This document shows, piece by piece, positions 16,043 through 24,869 of a stretch of DNA of 64,000 bases. The notes beneath the pieces are model-generated. The model worked only from the letters and a program-made list of their open reading frames with translations, made no database searches and was not told the DNA's origin. A program made the translations under genes and the position numbers. Origin of the DNA: Halomicrobium katesii DSM 19301 (GTDB lineage: Archaea > Halobacteriota > Halobacteria > Halobacteriales > Haloarculaceae); assembly GCF_000379085.1 (NCBI RefSeq), contig NZ_KB905378.1, positions 591,075 to 655,074 of the forward strand. The letters run 5' to 3'. Within the stretch, counting starts at the first letter, position 1; each line of letters begins with the position of its first letter.

Positions 16043-16401
16043 CCCCTCCTCGACAGTTGCTTATAAGCATAAAAAAGACCTCGTGCTTCAGCAAGAAGTG
16101 AAAGAAGAATAGCGAGAAGAATCACCAATTCAATTATCCGAGACACGGTAATTAGAAGAGAAACTCCATTAATCATAGCAGTAAGTACAAGTAAAACGAT
16201 GGGGGGGTGAATTTTTGAACGGGCGAATTTCCATTCAGTTCGACCCAGATTCCACAGAATAGCCGAAATTAAAACTGGGCAAATAGTGAAGCCCACGATC
16301 ACCAGCCAAGTTTGAAATACATCACTTAGAAAATTTTCCGGGAACCAAATCGTTGCTATAATTACAATATGCGCAAAAGCGAGCAGCAGGAGCTTTCTCA
16401 T
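16039..16401 (-). CDS. four-helix membrane protein in the AT-rich insert
   Basis: A 120-residue protein with about four hydrophobic helices: LLLLAFAHIVIIATIWF, WLVIVGFTICPVLISAILW, IVLLVLTAMINGVSLLITV and IIELVILLAILLSLLA. The C-terminus is basic (KQLSRRG). Base composition is strikingly AT-rich: only 20 of the 60 bases at 16141-16200 are G or C, against roughly two thirds in neighbouring host genes, which suggests transfer. It lies 59 bp downstream of the Cys-rich secreted protein gene on the same strand and overlaps the next gene's start, so the three form a likely operon. An accessory or protective role for the secreted product is possible but unproven. Confidence 0.7.
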   Translation of the reverse strand: MRKLLLLAFAHIVIIATIWFPENFLSDVFQTWLVIVGFTICPVLISAILWNLGRTEWKFARSKIHPPIVLLVLTAMINGVSLLITVSRIIELVILLAILLSLLAEARGLFYAYKQLSRRG

Positions 16402-16460
16402 TATTCTGGAATGTGATATATGGTTGTTTGATCTGCGATCAATAATATTGTCTTTGTTCT

Positions 16461-17576
16461 CTATGCACCTACACCGGTTATCCCTGCCGCCGCTGCAACG
16501 ATAGCAAGTATAATTAGTGCTATCAGAGTGACAATCACTTCACCGACAAATTTGGCGGCCCCAAAAAGATCTATTTCAGGAACGAAATCTTCTGCAAGCT
16601 TAGTTGCTTCAGCCGTATCAGGACGGTCTCGGTAGCAATCCGTCACGCAAACGCCAGCAGCTTCACTGCCTAGCCAAACGCAATATTTTCCTGAATCTGT
16701 GATCTCCAATCCAGCCCACATGTCAATATAAACCTTTCCATCACCAACATTTCCTTCAGCAATCGTCACAGGGACTGAAAGTAGCGGTGGTGTCTTACCC
16801 CATGAGCATTGCTTTCTCATGCAGCCTATTGAGGTAGTTTTTGCACAAAACTCACCGAATGCACCAGCATCCTGACACTCTTCAATACCGACCTGTGGTA
16901 GCTTTGGAATGTTACAGCGGGATGGATCAAACTGTTGCGTAGTTATTTCAGTAGATGGTGTTTCGGATTGTGTTTCGATAATACCTTGGAGAGAGTCTGG
17001 AGCAGTCTGCTTACTCACAACTCTCTTTTTTCGATCCGAAGGCTGAGACTGGATTTCCACCGATGGGCCTTTGGAATTGTTCCTGTGTGACCGCCGCCCA
17101 TTATTTTCGGTATCTAATTTATTGGTTATATCTAAAACATCAGTGGCAATTATCTCACCAGCTTCCCAGTAGCTAATTTCGGTCTTGCTGTGCCATTCGA
17201 GTTGCATTATAGCGCCAGTCTTGGCTTCCGCTACTTTGATTACCTCCGTGGCACGCCGACCTGGTGGGGTACCCTCTCGAGGGAGATAGGAATTCTTTGG
17301 CTTAGACACACCCGTGGCGATGTAAAGTCCAAGGCTTTCATCAATCACTGACGTGGTGAAAGCCAGCATTGAGTGTTTAGGATGCTCAATCACGTCAATA
17401 GCTAACTCATATATTGGTTTTGTTGCAAACTCATCCAGATCAACCTCTTCTTCTTCGATTTGTCCTGCTGATGCGGTGGATGATAGGAATCCACCGGTTG
17501 CACCCACTGATCCAATGGCCTTTAATAGTTCACGCTTATCTATGTCAACCTCATTCACACTATTACTATCTGTCAT
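16461..17576 (-). CDS. exported Cys-rich protein with C-terminal membrane helix (halocin-like layout)
   Basis: A 371-residue protein. The N-terminus (KRELLKAIGSVGATGGFLSS) resembles a Tat signal with Lys-Arg in place of Arg-Arg. Residues about 45-160 form a globular domain; a polar, low-complexity stretch follows. A Cys-rich domain of eight cysteines comes next (within CNIPKLPQVGIEECQ, FCAKTTSIGCMRKQC and KYCVWLGSEAAGVCVTDC). The protein ends in a strongly hydrophobic helix (VGEVIVTLIALIILAIVAAA). The order of signal, N-terminal domain and Cys-rich C-terminal part recalls the precursor of halocin C8, and membrane-protein genes follow it. No sequence match to a halocin can be claimed; a surface-anchored Cys-rich protein is the alternative. 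The gene is AT-rich compared with its surroundings. Confidence 0.6.
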   Translation of the reverse strand: MTDSNSVNEVDIDKRELLKAIGSVGATGGFLSSTASAGQIEEEEVDLDEFATKPIYELAIDVIEHPKHSMLAFTTSVIDESLGLYIATGVSKPKNSYLPREGTPPGRRATEVIKVAEAKTGAIMQLEWHSKTEISYWEAGEIIATDVLDITNKLDTENNGRRSHRNNSKGPSVEIQSQPSDRKKRVVSKQTAPDSLQGIIETQSETPSTEITTQQFDPSRCNIPKLPQVGIEECQDAGAFGEFCAKTTSIGCMRKQCSWGKTPPLLSVPVTIAEGNVGDGKVYIDMWAGLEITDSGKYCVWLGSEAAGVCVTDCYRDRPDTAEATKLAEDFVPEIDLFGAAKFVGEVIVTLIALIILAIVAAAAGITGVGA

Positions 17577-17895
17577 TACAAATGATCATAAATAGTGGAC
17601 ACATATACATGTATCGAATAGTTAGAAATATTTTAATCTACTAGAAATAGATGTTGGAAGACGATGGGGCTCAAATGGGCAGATATCAATCCGTTCTGCG
17701 CGGTATTTCGCTTCTACTTTCGAACGTTCCTCAGTAGACTTACGGCTGGGATAGAACTGTAGACAGCCAAGCGGTAATTCGCCCCAATGAACTTGCTCAG
17801 CAGATCTCATTGATCCTGCTGGCGTCATCAAATGTATCAGCAGGCATCACTCAAAAACCATACACAGAATCGATATTTCCCACGACTCCCTCCCT
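17577..17895. other. AT-rich intergenic part of the insert
   Basis: No convincing gene. A 69-codon minus-strand frame at 17622-17831 has no recognisable features. The first 60 bp upstream of the Cys-rich gene are very AT-rich (TATTTATGATC, CATATACATG) and probably hold its promoter. The right direct repeat begins at 17896. Confidence 0.5.
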
Positions 17896-18017
17896 CGTTA
17901 TCGGTCGTGAAACTGGGGGATCGACACCGCCGTCGAGGGGGCTCGCTCCGCTCGGGTCGTCGTCACGTGGCCGGCGCGTTCACTCGCTGATCGCGACGGC
18001 TTCGATCTCGACGAGCA
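17896..18017. repeat. 122-bp direct repeat, right copy (original ridA 3' end)
   Basis: Identical to 15536-15657. Here the repeat is continuous with the intact ridA gene, so this side keeps the functional gene end while the other copy is the duplicate. The two copies bound the inserted segment, as attL/attR sites or a duplication junction would. Confidence 0.92.
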
Positions 18018-18366
18018 GGTCCGGATCGACGAGGCGCTCGATCTCGTACATGCTCGTCGCCGGCCGCACGTCGCCGAACGCCTCGCGGTGAGCACGGCCG
18101 ACGGCCTCGTAGTTCTCGATCTCCGTGACGAACATGCGCGTCCTGACCACGTCTTCGAGCCCCGCTCCGGCGGTCTCCAGCGCCGTCTCGATGTTCTCGA
18201 TCGCCTTGGCTGCCTGTGCGTACGGATCGCCGACGCCGACGATCTCGCCCGCCTCGTCGGTGGCGGTCGTCCCCGACACCTCGATTCGGTCGCCGACGCG
18301 AACGGCGCGAGAGTAGCCCACTTCGGCTTCCCAGTCGGTGCCGCTATCGACGGTCTCGCGTTCCAT
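17980..18366 (-). CDS. ridA: RidA/YjgF-family enamine/imine deaminase
   Basis: A 128-residue protein that hydrolyses reactive enamine/imine intermediates released by PLP enzymes. It shows the family order GYSRAVRVGDRIEVSGTTAT, then DPYAQAAKAIENIETALETA, then VVRTRMFVTEIENYEAVGRA, and ends with LLVEIEAVAISE. The conserved active-site Arg lies in VVRTRMFV. Start at MERETVDSG. Its 3' end lies in the 122-bp direct repeat bounding the upstream insert, suggesting that it served as the integration target. It is divergent from the M32 peptidase gene. Confidence 0.88.
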   Translation of the reverse strand: MERETVDSGTDWEAEVGYSRAVRVGDRIEVSGTTATDEAGEIVGVGDPYAQAAKAIENIETALETAGAGLEDVVRTRMFVTEIENYEAVGRAHREAFGDVRPATSMYEIERLVDPDLLVEIEAVAISE

Positions 18367-18444
18367 ACCGACGGCCCGACCAGAGAGGCTGTGAATCTTT
18401 CCCTCGTCGCGGGGATTATACGACGGCCGTTGTAACACAGTTGC

Positions 18445-19962
18445 ATGGCAACGGAAGCCGACGCTGACGACGCAGAGACGCCCGACACCTACGAGCAGTT
18501 CCGCGCTCACGTCGAGCAGCTGACGTACGTCGGCGACGCCGCCGGTGTCCTCCAGTGGGATCAGGAAGTGATGATGCCCGAGGAGGGAACGCCCGCCCGC
18601 TCGAAGCAGTCGGCGGCGCTGTCGACGCTCTCGCACGACCTCCTGACCGACGACGACGTGGCCGAGTGGCTGGGCGAACTGGAGGGATCGGACCTCGATC
18701 CCGAGCGGGAAGCGGTCGTCCGCGAGATTCGCCGCCAGCACGACCGCGCCGCGAAGGTGCCCAGCGACCTCGTCCAGCACATCTCGGAGGCCACCTCGAA
18801 CGCGCTGCCCGTCTGGAAGGAAGCCAAAGCCGAGGACGACTTCGAGATCTACGCCGACACGCTCGAAGAGCTGGTCCAGCTCAAGCGCGAGTACGCCGCG
18901 GCCATCGACCCCGACCGAGATCCGTACGCGGTCCTGTTCGAGGAGTACGAGCCGTACCTCGGGCTCGACACCGCCGAGGCGGCACTCGAAGACCTCCGCG
19001 ACACGCTCGTCCCGCTGATCGACGACATCGAAGACAGCGACGTGACGCTGGCCGATCCCTTCGCCGGTGGCAGCTACGACGAGGACGCCCAAGAGGACCT
19101 CGTTCGGTCGGCGCTTGACTACCTGGACTACGACTGGGACCGCGGGCGACTCGACACCGCACCCCATCCCTTCTCGACGGGGACGCAGTTCGACGCCCGC
19201 GTGACCACGCGGTTCGACCCCGAGGATCCGCTGGGTGCGCTCAGTTCGACCATCCACGAGTTCGGCCACGCGACGTACACGCTCGGGCTCCCCGACGAGC
19301 ACTACGGGACGCCGCTGGGCGAGTCCCGAGACCTCTCGGTCCACGAGTCTCAGTCCCGACTCTGGGAGAACCACGTCGGACGTTCCCGGCCGTTCTGGGA
19401 GGGCTTCGCCCCGACTGTCGAGGACCACCTCGCCACGTCGGCCACGCCCCGAGAGTACTACGAGGCGGCCAACACGGTCCACCCGGACAACTGCATCCGC
19501 GTCGAGGCCGACGAACTGACCTACCACATGCACATCGTCCTCCGCTTCGAGATCGAGCGGGACCTGATCCACGGCGACCTCGACGTGTCCGAGGTACCGC
19601 AGGTCTGGAACGACAAGATGGAGGAGTACCTCGGAGTCCGGCCCGAGACCGACGCCGAGGGGTGCCTACAGGACATCCACTGGAGCCACGGCTCCTTCGG
19701 CTACTTCCCGACGTACTCCCTGGGGTCGGTGCTCGCCGCACAACTGTTCGCCGCCGCCGAAGACGACATCGGCGATCTGGACGGACAGCTCCGCGACGGC
19801 GAGTTCGACGACCTCCACGAGTGGCTCACGGACAACGTCCACAGCCACGGCACACGCTACGAGACCGACGACCTCATCGAGGAAGCGACCGGCGAACCCT
19901 TCACCGCCGACTACTTCCTCGAATACGCCGAGTCGAAGTACCGCGACCTGTACGACTGCTAA
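18445..19962 (+). CDS. M32-family metallocarboxypeptidase
   Basis: A 505-residue cytoplasmic zinc carboxypeptidase (Taq/Pfu carboxypeptidase family) that removes C-terminal residues from peptides. The zinc motif HEFGH is at residues 271-275 in STIHEFGHATYTLGLPDEHY, followed by the downstream Glu ligand region in VHESQSRLWENHVGRS. The C-terminal WSHGSFGYFPTYSLGSVLAA is also strongly conserved in the family. Length is normal. It is monocistronic, with a short gap to the transducer gene downstream. Confidence 0.92.
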   Translation: MATEADADDAETPDTYEQFRAHVEQLTYVGDAAGVLQWDQEVMMPEEGTPARSKQSAALSTLSHDLLTDDDVAEWLGELEGSDLDPEREAVVREIRRQHDRAAKVPSDLVQHISEATSNALPVWKEAKAEDDFEIYADTLEELVQLKREYAAAIDPDRDPYAVLFEEYEPYLGLDTAEAALEDLRDTLVPLIDDIEDSDVTLADPFAGGSYDEDAQEDLVRSALDYLDYDWDRGRLDTAPHPFSTGTQFDARVTTRFDPEDPLGALSSTIHEFGHATYTLGLPDEHYGTPLGESRDLSVHESQSRLWENHVGRSRPFWEGFAPTVEDHLATSATPREYYEAANTVHPDNCIRVEADELTYHMHIVLRFEIERDLIHGDLDVSEVPQVWNDKMEEYLGVRPETDAEGCLQDIHWSHGSFGYFPTYSLGSVLAAQLFAAAEDDIGDLDGQLRDGEFDDLHEWLTDNVHSHGTRYETDDLIEEATGEPFTADYFLEYAESKYRDLYDC

Positions 19963-20085
19963 CACTGCCGGCAACGACACTGACGCTGCACGTCTCGATC
20001 GTGTGGCCGACATCTGGCCTTTCGGTATCGCTTTTGATTCTGTTGGGCACACCATTTTTAATCGCAGTTGGATAAACGGCTACCA

Positions 20086-21075
20086 ATGTCAGACACCGAG
20101 CCCCAGTCGGAGCCGGATCTCTCGACAGCCAGTGACATCGACGAGGACCTCGACACGGACATCGACGACCAGATCGGGCAGCGGGTGGATCGGCAGGCGG
20201 GCTACGACAACGACGCCGCCAGCGAGATCCAGACCTCGATCGCCGAACTACAGGCGTCGTCCGAGGACATCGCGACGGAAGTCGACGACATTCGGGGCCG
20301 AGCGGCCGAACAGCACGAGGGGATGAGCCAGATCGCCGAAGAGGTGTCGAACCTCAGCGCGGCCGTCGAGGAGATCGCGTCCTCCTCGGAACAGGTCTCG
20401 ACGGCGACACAGGATGCGACGGAGCTGGCCGATCGGGGCCAGGAGAACGCACAGGACGTGTACGGCGCGATGGAGCGGATTCAGGGGGCCGCCGACAGCG
20501 TGACCGAAGACGTCCGAACGATCCAGCGAAGCGTCGCGGAAATCGACGAGATCGTCGAGGTGATCAACGACATCGCCGACCAGACGAACATGCTGGCGCT
20601 CAACGCCTCCATCGAGGCCGCGCGTGCCGGTGAAGCCGGCGAAGGCTTCGCCGTCGTCGCCGACGAAGTCAAGTCACTCGCCGAACAGGCCCAGTCCGAG
20701 GCCAGCGAGATCGAGCAGATGGTCGGTCGCATCCAAGGCAACACCGACAACGCCGTCGACAGCCTCGAAACGTCCAACGCCGAGATCGACGAGGGTATCG
20801 AGTCCGTCGAGGAGTCCGTCGAGATCTTGGACGAGATCGGCGACGCGGTTCGCGAGGTCAACGACGGGATCGCGGAGGTCGCGAGCGCGACCGACCAGCA
20901 GGCCGCCTCTACCGAGGAAGTCGCGAGCATGGTCGATCAGGCGACGGCCGCCGCCGAGGAGATCGCCGAGTCGACCGCCGCCATCGCCGAGGAAGCCGAC
21001 GACCAGACCGAACAGATCGCAGACATCAACCGCGCCGTCGACGAACTCGTCGCCGACTGGCAGGCCCAGCGGTAG
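20086..21075 (+). CDS. soluble methyl-accepting transducer without a sensor domain
   Basis: A 329-residue, highly acidic coiled-coil protein. The hairpin tip [20 protein letters not shown], followed by [20 protein letters not shown], is the signalling domain of chemotaxis receptors that contacts CheA and CheW. There are no membrane helices, no HAMP domain and no recognisable ligand-binding module; only about 45 acidic residues ([20 protein letters not shown]) precede the coiled coil. It may respond to a cytoplasmic partner or energy state. Start at [10 protein letters not shown], preceded by an AT-rich promoter-like stretch (ATTTTTAATC). Confidence 0.87.
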   Translation: MSDTEPQSEPDLSTASDIDEDLDTDIDDQIGQRVDRQAGYDNDAASEIQTSIAELQASSEDIATEVDDIRGRAAEQHEGMSQIAEEVSNLSAAVEEIASSSEQVSTATQDATELADRGQENAQDVYGAMERIQGAADSVTEDVRTIQRSVAEIDEIVEVINDIADQTNMLALNASIEAARAGEAGEGFAVVADEVKSLAEQAQSEASEIEQMVGRIQGNTDNAVDSLETSNAEIDEGIESVEESVEILDEIGDAVREVNDGIAEVASATDQQAASTEEVASMVDQATAAAEEIAESTAAIAEEADDQTEQIADINRAVDELVADWQAQR

Positions 21076-21111
21076 CGCACGCCTTATTGTTCTCGGCGGT
21101 CCACGTTCGCC

Positions 21112-21933
21112 ATGGTCGATCTCGATCCCGAGCAGCTCGACCGGTACTCGCGCCACGTCATCATGGACGACGTCGGGCCGTCCGGACAGGCGGCACTGCT
21201 GGACGCCAGCGTCCTCGTCGTCGGTGCCGGTGGCCTGGGATCGCCGGTACTGCAGTACCTCGCGGCCGCGGGCATCGGACGGCTGGGCATCGTCGACGAC
21301 GACGCGGTCGAACGGTCGAACCTCCAGCGGCAGGTGCTTCACACCGACGACGACGTGGGCCGACCGAAGGTCGACAGCGCCAGCGAGTTCGTCGCCGACC
21401 TCAATCCGGACGTGACCGTCGACGCCTACGAGACGCGACTCACGCGGGACAACGCCGACGAGCTGATCGCCGACTACGACCTCGTCGTCGACGCCTCCGA
21501 CAACTTCGGGACCCGGTACCTGGTCAACGACGCCTGCACGCTGGCCGGAACGCCGGTTTCCCACGGCGCGATCTATCGCTTCGAGGGCCAGGTGACGACG
21601 TTCTCGGGCGAGGGTCCCTGCTATCGCTGCCTGTTCCCGTCGGCACCGCCGGAGGGGGCGGTCCCCGACTGTGCGACTGCCGGCGTGCTGGGCGTGTTGC
21701 CGGGGACGATCGGCTGCTTCCAGGCGACGGAGGTCGTCAAGTGGTTCCTCGACGAGGGCGAGAGCCTCGACGGACGATTGCTCGTGTACGACGCGAGCGA
21801 GATGAGCGTCGACGAGGTGCCGATCGCGCCGAACCCGGACTGCCCCGTCTGTGGGTCGGAGCCGGTGCTGTCCTCGGTGACCGAAGCGGCGTACGACGGT
21901 CGGTGCTCGCTCTCGGAGTCTGCCGACGACTGA
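21112..21933 (+). CDS. ubaA: SAMP-activating E1-like enzyme UbaA (ThiF/MoeB family)
   Basis: A 273-residue adenylyltransferase that activates ubiquitin-like SAMP proteins for protein modification, tRNA thiolation and molybdopterin synthesis. ATP site: VVGAGGLGSPVLQYLAAAGI. Two CxxC pairs (CYRC and CPVC) bind zinc. Cys187 in VPDCATAGVLGVLPG matches the catalytic thioester cysteine. The haloarchaeal genome normally holds one such E1 enzyme. It lies downstream of the transducer gene and is convergent with the BtuF-like gene, with a palindromic element between them. Confidence 0.9.
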   Translation: MVDLDPEQLDRYSRHVIMDDVGPSGQAALLDASVLVVGAGGLGSPVLQYLAAAGIGRLGIVDDDAVERSNLQRQVLHTDDDVGRPKVDSASEFVADLNPDVTVDAYETRLTRDNADELIADYDLVVDASDNFGTRYLVNDACTLAGTPVSHGAIYRFEGQVTTFSGEGPCYRCLFPSAPPEGAVPDCATAGVLGVLPGTIGCFQATEVVKWFLDEGESLDGRLLVYDASEMSVDEVPIAPNPDCPVCGSEPVLSSVTEAAYDGRCSLSESADD

Positions 21934-21969
21934 CGGCCCGCTCGCCGCTCGTCGGGCGGTCCGGTCCCA

Positions 21970-22048
21970 TACGGTTTATTGTAGTTGCTTACCGGTGATC
22001 GTCCACTCCGTGGCGACGATCACCGGTAAATCGCTACAATAATCCGTA
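21970..22048. mobile_element. palindromic element, family 1 (copy R4) at the btuF stop codon
   Basis: A 79-bp palindrome, one base different from R1. The right flank TCA (22049-22051) is the complement of the TGA stop codon of the minus-strand gene; the left flank is CCA, one mismatch from a perfect 3-bp repeat. It sits between convergent genes. Confidence 0.85.
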
Positions 22049-22957
22049 TCAGTGCTGGACCGCTTCGAGTTCGCCGACGGCGTCTCTCGGCGGTCGATCG
22101 AACAGGTCCGGATGGATCGCCCAGGCGAGGAACTCCAGCGTGTCGACGAGGCGCGGTCCCGACCGGTTGACGTAGTGGTGGCCGTCGACGAGCGTGACGT
22201 GCCCGTTCCGGACTGCCGACAGCTCCGCCCACCCCGGCCGCTCGGTCAGGTCCGTGAGGTTCTCGCGGATCTGTGCGAGGTCGAACCCGCAGGGCGAGAC
22301 GATCAGTCGCTCGGGATCGTACGCCCTGATCTCGTCCCACTGGCGGGGCCGCGAGTGTGCGCCCGCCGACTCCAGCCCGTACTCGCCACCGGCGCTGGCG
22401 ACCATCTCGGGCACCCAGTGGCCGGCGACCATGACCGGCTCCGTCCAGTCGAGGACGGCGACGCTCGGCGTCGACTCGGCTCGCCCGGCCGTCGTCTCGA
22501 CCGCGGCCACCCGCGAGCGCAAGTCGCCGACCAGCTCGCTCGCCCGCTCGCCACGGCCGAGTACGTCTCCGATGCGCTGGATCGACTCGAAGAGGTCGGC
22601 GAGGGAGTGTACGTCGAGCGTCAGCACCTCCGCATCGAGACCCAGCTCTGCGACCGCGTCTTCGACGACGACGTGACCGACGGCACACACGTCACAGACG
22701 CCCTGCGTGACGATCAGGTCGGGGTCGATCGACGCCAGGGTCTCTCGTTCGATGGCGTAGACGCCTTCCTCCTCCGCGGCGGCGACCTGCTCGTTGATCT
22801 CGCCGCTCGCGGCCGTCGGATCGACCCGCGAGCGGTTCACCGAGGGCTGCTCCCCGGCAGCCGGGGGATAGTCACATTCGTGGGAGACGCCGACCGGCTC
22901 GACGCCGAGCGCGTAGACGATCTCGGTCGCCGACGGCAGCAGCGTGACGACGCGCAT
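22049..22957 (-). CDS. BtuF-like cobalamin-binding protein without a signal peptide
   Basis: A 302-residue protein of the helical-backbone metal/cobamide-binding fold. It starts RVVTLLPSATEIVYALG, contains GVSHECDYPP and LIVTQGVCDVCAVGH, and ends with HVTLVDGHHYVNRSGPRLVD, all typical of the BtuF/YvrC group. The start lies directly at the first strand, with no signal sequence or lipobox, so it is probably cytoplasmic rather than a transporter's surface receptor. No BtuCD genes are adjacent. Cobalamin or another corrinoid is the likely ligand. Confidence 0.82.
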   Translation of the reverse strand: MRVVTLLPSATEIVYALGVEPVGVSHECDYPPAAGEQPSVNRSRVDPTAASGEINEQVAAAEEEGVYAIERETLASIDPDLIVTQGVCDVCAVGHVVVEDAVAELGLDAEVLTLDVHSLADLFESIQRIGDVLGRGERASELVGDLRSRVAAVETTAGRAESTPSVAVLDWTEPVMVAGHWVPEMVASAGGEYGLESAGAHSRPRQWDEIRAYDPERLIVSPCGFDLAQIRENLTDLTERPGWAELSAVRNGHVTLVDGHHYVNRSGPRLVDTLEFLAWAIHPDLFDRPPRDAVGELEAVQH

Positions 22958-23054
22958 ACCATCCGTTGCGACCGGCCGGCAATCAGCGTGTTGGTGGTCA
23001 CGCAGGAGACCGTCTCGATCAGCTTCGAATGGCTTAAGGGCGCAAGCCGGGAAG

Positions 23055-23184
23055 CAGTGGGTAACTCGCTGGACGACGGGCACCAGCGGGCACCTGCATG
23101 GACCGATCGACGGGTCGTACAGGTCGGGATGTGACTCCGGAGGATTCCGGCGTTGAACCACGCAACGCCCGTGGTGATACACAC
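23055..23184 (+). promoter_or_regulatory. long GC-rich 5' leader of the L15e gene
   Basis: GGCTTAAGGGCGC (about 23032-23044) looks like a TATA box. It would give a leader of some 130 bases before the L15e ATG, unusual where most transcripts are leaderless. It contains inverted repeats such as CGATCGACGGGTCG and an ATG at 23098 in frame with L15e. A regulatory leader or an unrecognised small RNA is possible. Confidence 0.35.
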
Positions 23185-23775
23185 ATGGCACGAAGTTCGT
23201 ACTCCTACATTCGAGAAGCGTGGCAGAACCCGGACGACGGCAAGCTCGCCGAACTCCAGTGGCAGCGACAGCAGGACTGGCGCGAAGAGGGCGCTATCGA
23301 GCGCATCGAACGCCCGACCCGCCTCGACAAGGCCCGCTCGCAGGGCTACAAGGCAAAGCAAGGCGTCGTCGTCGTGCGAACGTCCGTCCGCAAGGGCGGG
23401 GCTCGCAAGGAGCGATTCAAGGCCGGTCGACGCTCGAAGCGCCAGGGCGTCACCCGCATCACGCGCCGCAAGGACATCCAGCGCGTCGCCGAGGAACGGG
23501 CCACCCGCACGTACCCGAACCTCCGCGTGCTCAACAGCTACTGGGTCGGGGAAGACGGCCGCCAGAAGTGGCACGAGATCATCCTCGTCGACCCCGAACA
23601 CCCCGCGATCCAGAACGACGACGACCTGGGCTGGATCGCAGACGACGACCACACCGACCGCGCGCTGCGCGGCCTGACCGGTGCCGGCAAGCGCAACCGC
23701 GGACTGGACACGCGTGGCAAGGGTGCCGAACACGTCCGCCCGAGCCTCCGTAGCAACCGCGGCCGCGGAAAGTAA
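23185..23775 (+). CDS. rpl15e: ribosomal protein eL15 (L15e)
   Basis: A 196-residue basic protein of the large ribosomal subunit. The start MARSSYSYIREAWQNPDDGK matches the archaeal family exactly, so 23185 was chosen even though the frame stays open upstream to an ATG at 23098. KARSQGYKAKQGVVVVRTSV and NLRVLNSYWVGEDGRQKWHE are conserved. It ends with the Arg/Gly-rich RPSLRSNRGRGK tail. It is monocistronic. Confidence 0.95.
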   Translation: MARSSYSYIREAWQNPDDGKLAELQWQRQQDWREEGAIERIERPTRLDKARSQGYKAKQGVVVVRTSVRKGGARKERFKAGRRSKRQGVTRITRRKDIQRVAEERATRTYPNLRVLNSYWVGEDGRQKWHEIILVDPEHPAIQNDDDLGWIADDDHTDRALRGLTGAGKRNRGLDTRGKGAEHVRPSLRSNRGRGK

Positions 23776-23903
23776 CTCTCGCTCGTTTTCCGCTCTCTCT
23801 TCGCCGATCGAACCCACCGACGAGGAGCGGCCGCTCACGTGCTGGCGTCCGGTAAAACGCGGCAGCCGAACCTCCGGACCGGCGCTGTAGATTGTCTGGG
23901 GCG

Positions 23904-24869
23904 TCAGGCCGGCTGGCTCGAATCTCGGACGCCGACCGGCGTCTCCGCGGCGGGCGACGGCTCGGAGATCGCACTGACCGCGTAGAACGCGGCCTCGGGA
24001 TCGTGGTGGCGACGCCAGTGCCACCAGGTCCGGGCCAGCAGCCAGAGCCGACGACGACGGGTGAGCTCGGGCGTCTCGGTGAGTACGTCGTAGCCCCGTG
24101 CTCTGATGAGTCGGTGGTGTTCGGCGTACAGCACCGCCGACAGGAGGACGGCGAACTGACTGTCCTCGGGGAGGTATCTGATCCCGGCCACTCCCTCGTG
24201 GTACCGTCGTTCTGTCCGGGCCAGCTCCGTCTGCATCACCGCCCGGAAGTCGTCGGTGACGGTCGCCTCGGCGAGATCGTCTTCGGTGACGCCGTGTTCC
24301 GAAAGCGTCGCCTGGGGCAGGTAGACCCGACCGTACTCGTGGATATCTTCGCGCACGTCCCGGAGGAAGTTCGTCAGCTGAAACGCCTCAGCCAGCGCCG
24401 CAGCGTGTGGCCGTGCCGTCTCGGGCTGGTCAACGTCCATCACGTCCATCATCATGTTGCCGACGGCGACGGCAGACCCGCGCATGTACTCCACGAGGTC
24501 GTCGAACGTCTCGTAGCGGGCCCGGGCGATGTCCATCTCCATCGCGTCGATGAAGACGTTGACCTCCTCCTCGGGGATGTCGTGACGCTCGCGCAACTCC
24601 GCGAACGCTTCCAGCACCGCCGCGTCGTCGCCCGTCGCCGAGGCGTGACCGAGGGCGGCCTCTCGGATCTCTTCGAGGCGCTCGTGCTGGACCGCCGGCC
24701 CCGGGCCGTCGGGCTGGTCGACCACGTCGTCGGCCACCCGGAAGAACGCGTAGAGGACGTACGTGGCGTGGCGGATCCGCTTGGGGAGGACGCGGGTCGC
24801 CAGGTGGAAGGTCCGGCCAGTGCGCTGTTGAATCGATTTACTCGTCTTGATATCGTCAGTGTCTACCAT
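23904..24869 (-). CDS. crtB: phytoene synthase
   Basis: A 321-residue prenyltransferase that condenses two geranylgeranyl diphosphates into phytoene, the first step to carotenoids (bacterioruberin, retinal). The first Asp-rich motif is DDVVDQPD in FFRVADDVVDQPDGPG; the second is NFLRDVREDIHEYGRVYLPQ, with DVRED. TGRTFHLATRVLP is the usual substrate-pocket entrance. The start at MVDTDDIKTSK gives the normal length. An apparent promoter with TATATAAC lies about 110 bp upstream, giving a moderately long leader. Confidence 0.93.
   Translation of the reverse strand: MVDTDDIKTSKSIQQRTGRTFHLATRVLPKRIRHATYVLYAFFRVADDVVDQPDGPGPAVQHERLEEIREAALGHASATGDDAAVLEAFAELRERHDIPEEEVNVFIDAMEMDIARARYETFDDLVEYMRGSAVAVGNMMMDVMDVDQPETARPHAAALAEAFQLTNFLRDVREDIHEYGRVYLPQATLSEHGVTEDDLAEATVTDDFRAVMQTELARTERRYHEGVAGIRYLPEDSQFAVLLSAVLYAEHHRLIRARGYDVLTETPELTRRRRLWLLARTWWHWRRHHDPEAAFYAVSAISEPSPAAETPVGVRDSSQPA

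Noticed and set aside
17622-17831. 69-codon minus-strand frame in the AT-rich insert
   Set aside because: No recognisable domain, no upstream signal; could be a decayed gene fragment, but this cannot be supported.
23085-23170. Possible tRNA-like fold in the L15e leader
   Set aside because: No cloverleaf with a proper acceptor stem and anticodon loop could be drawn.
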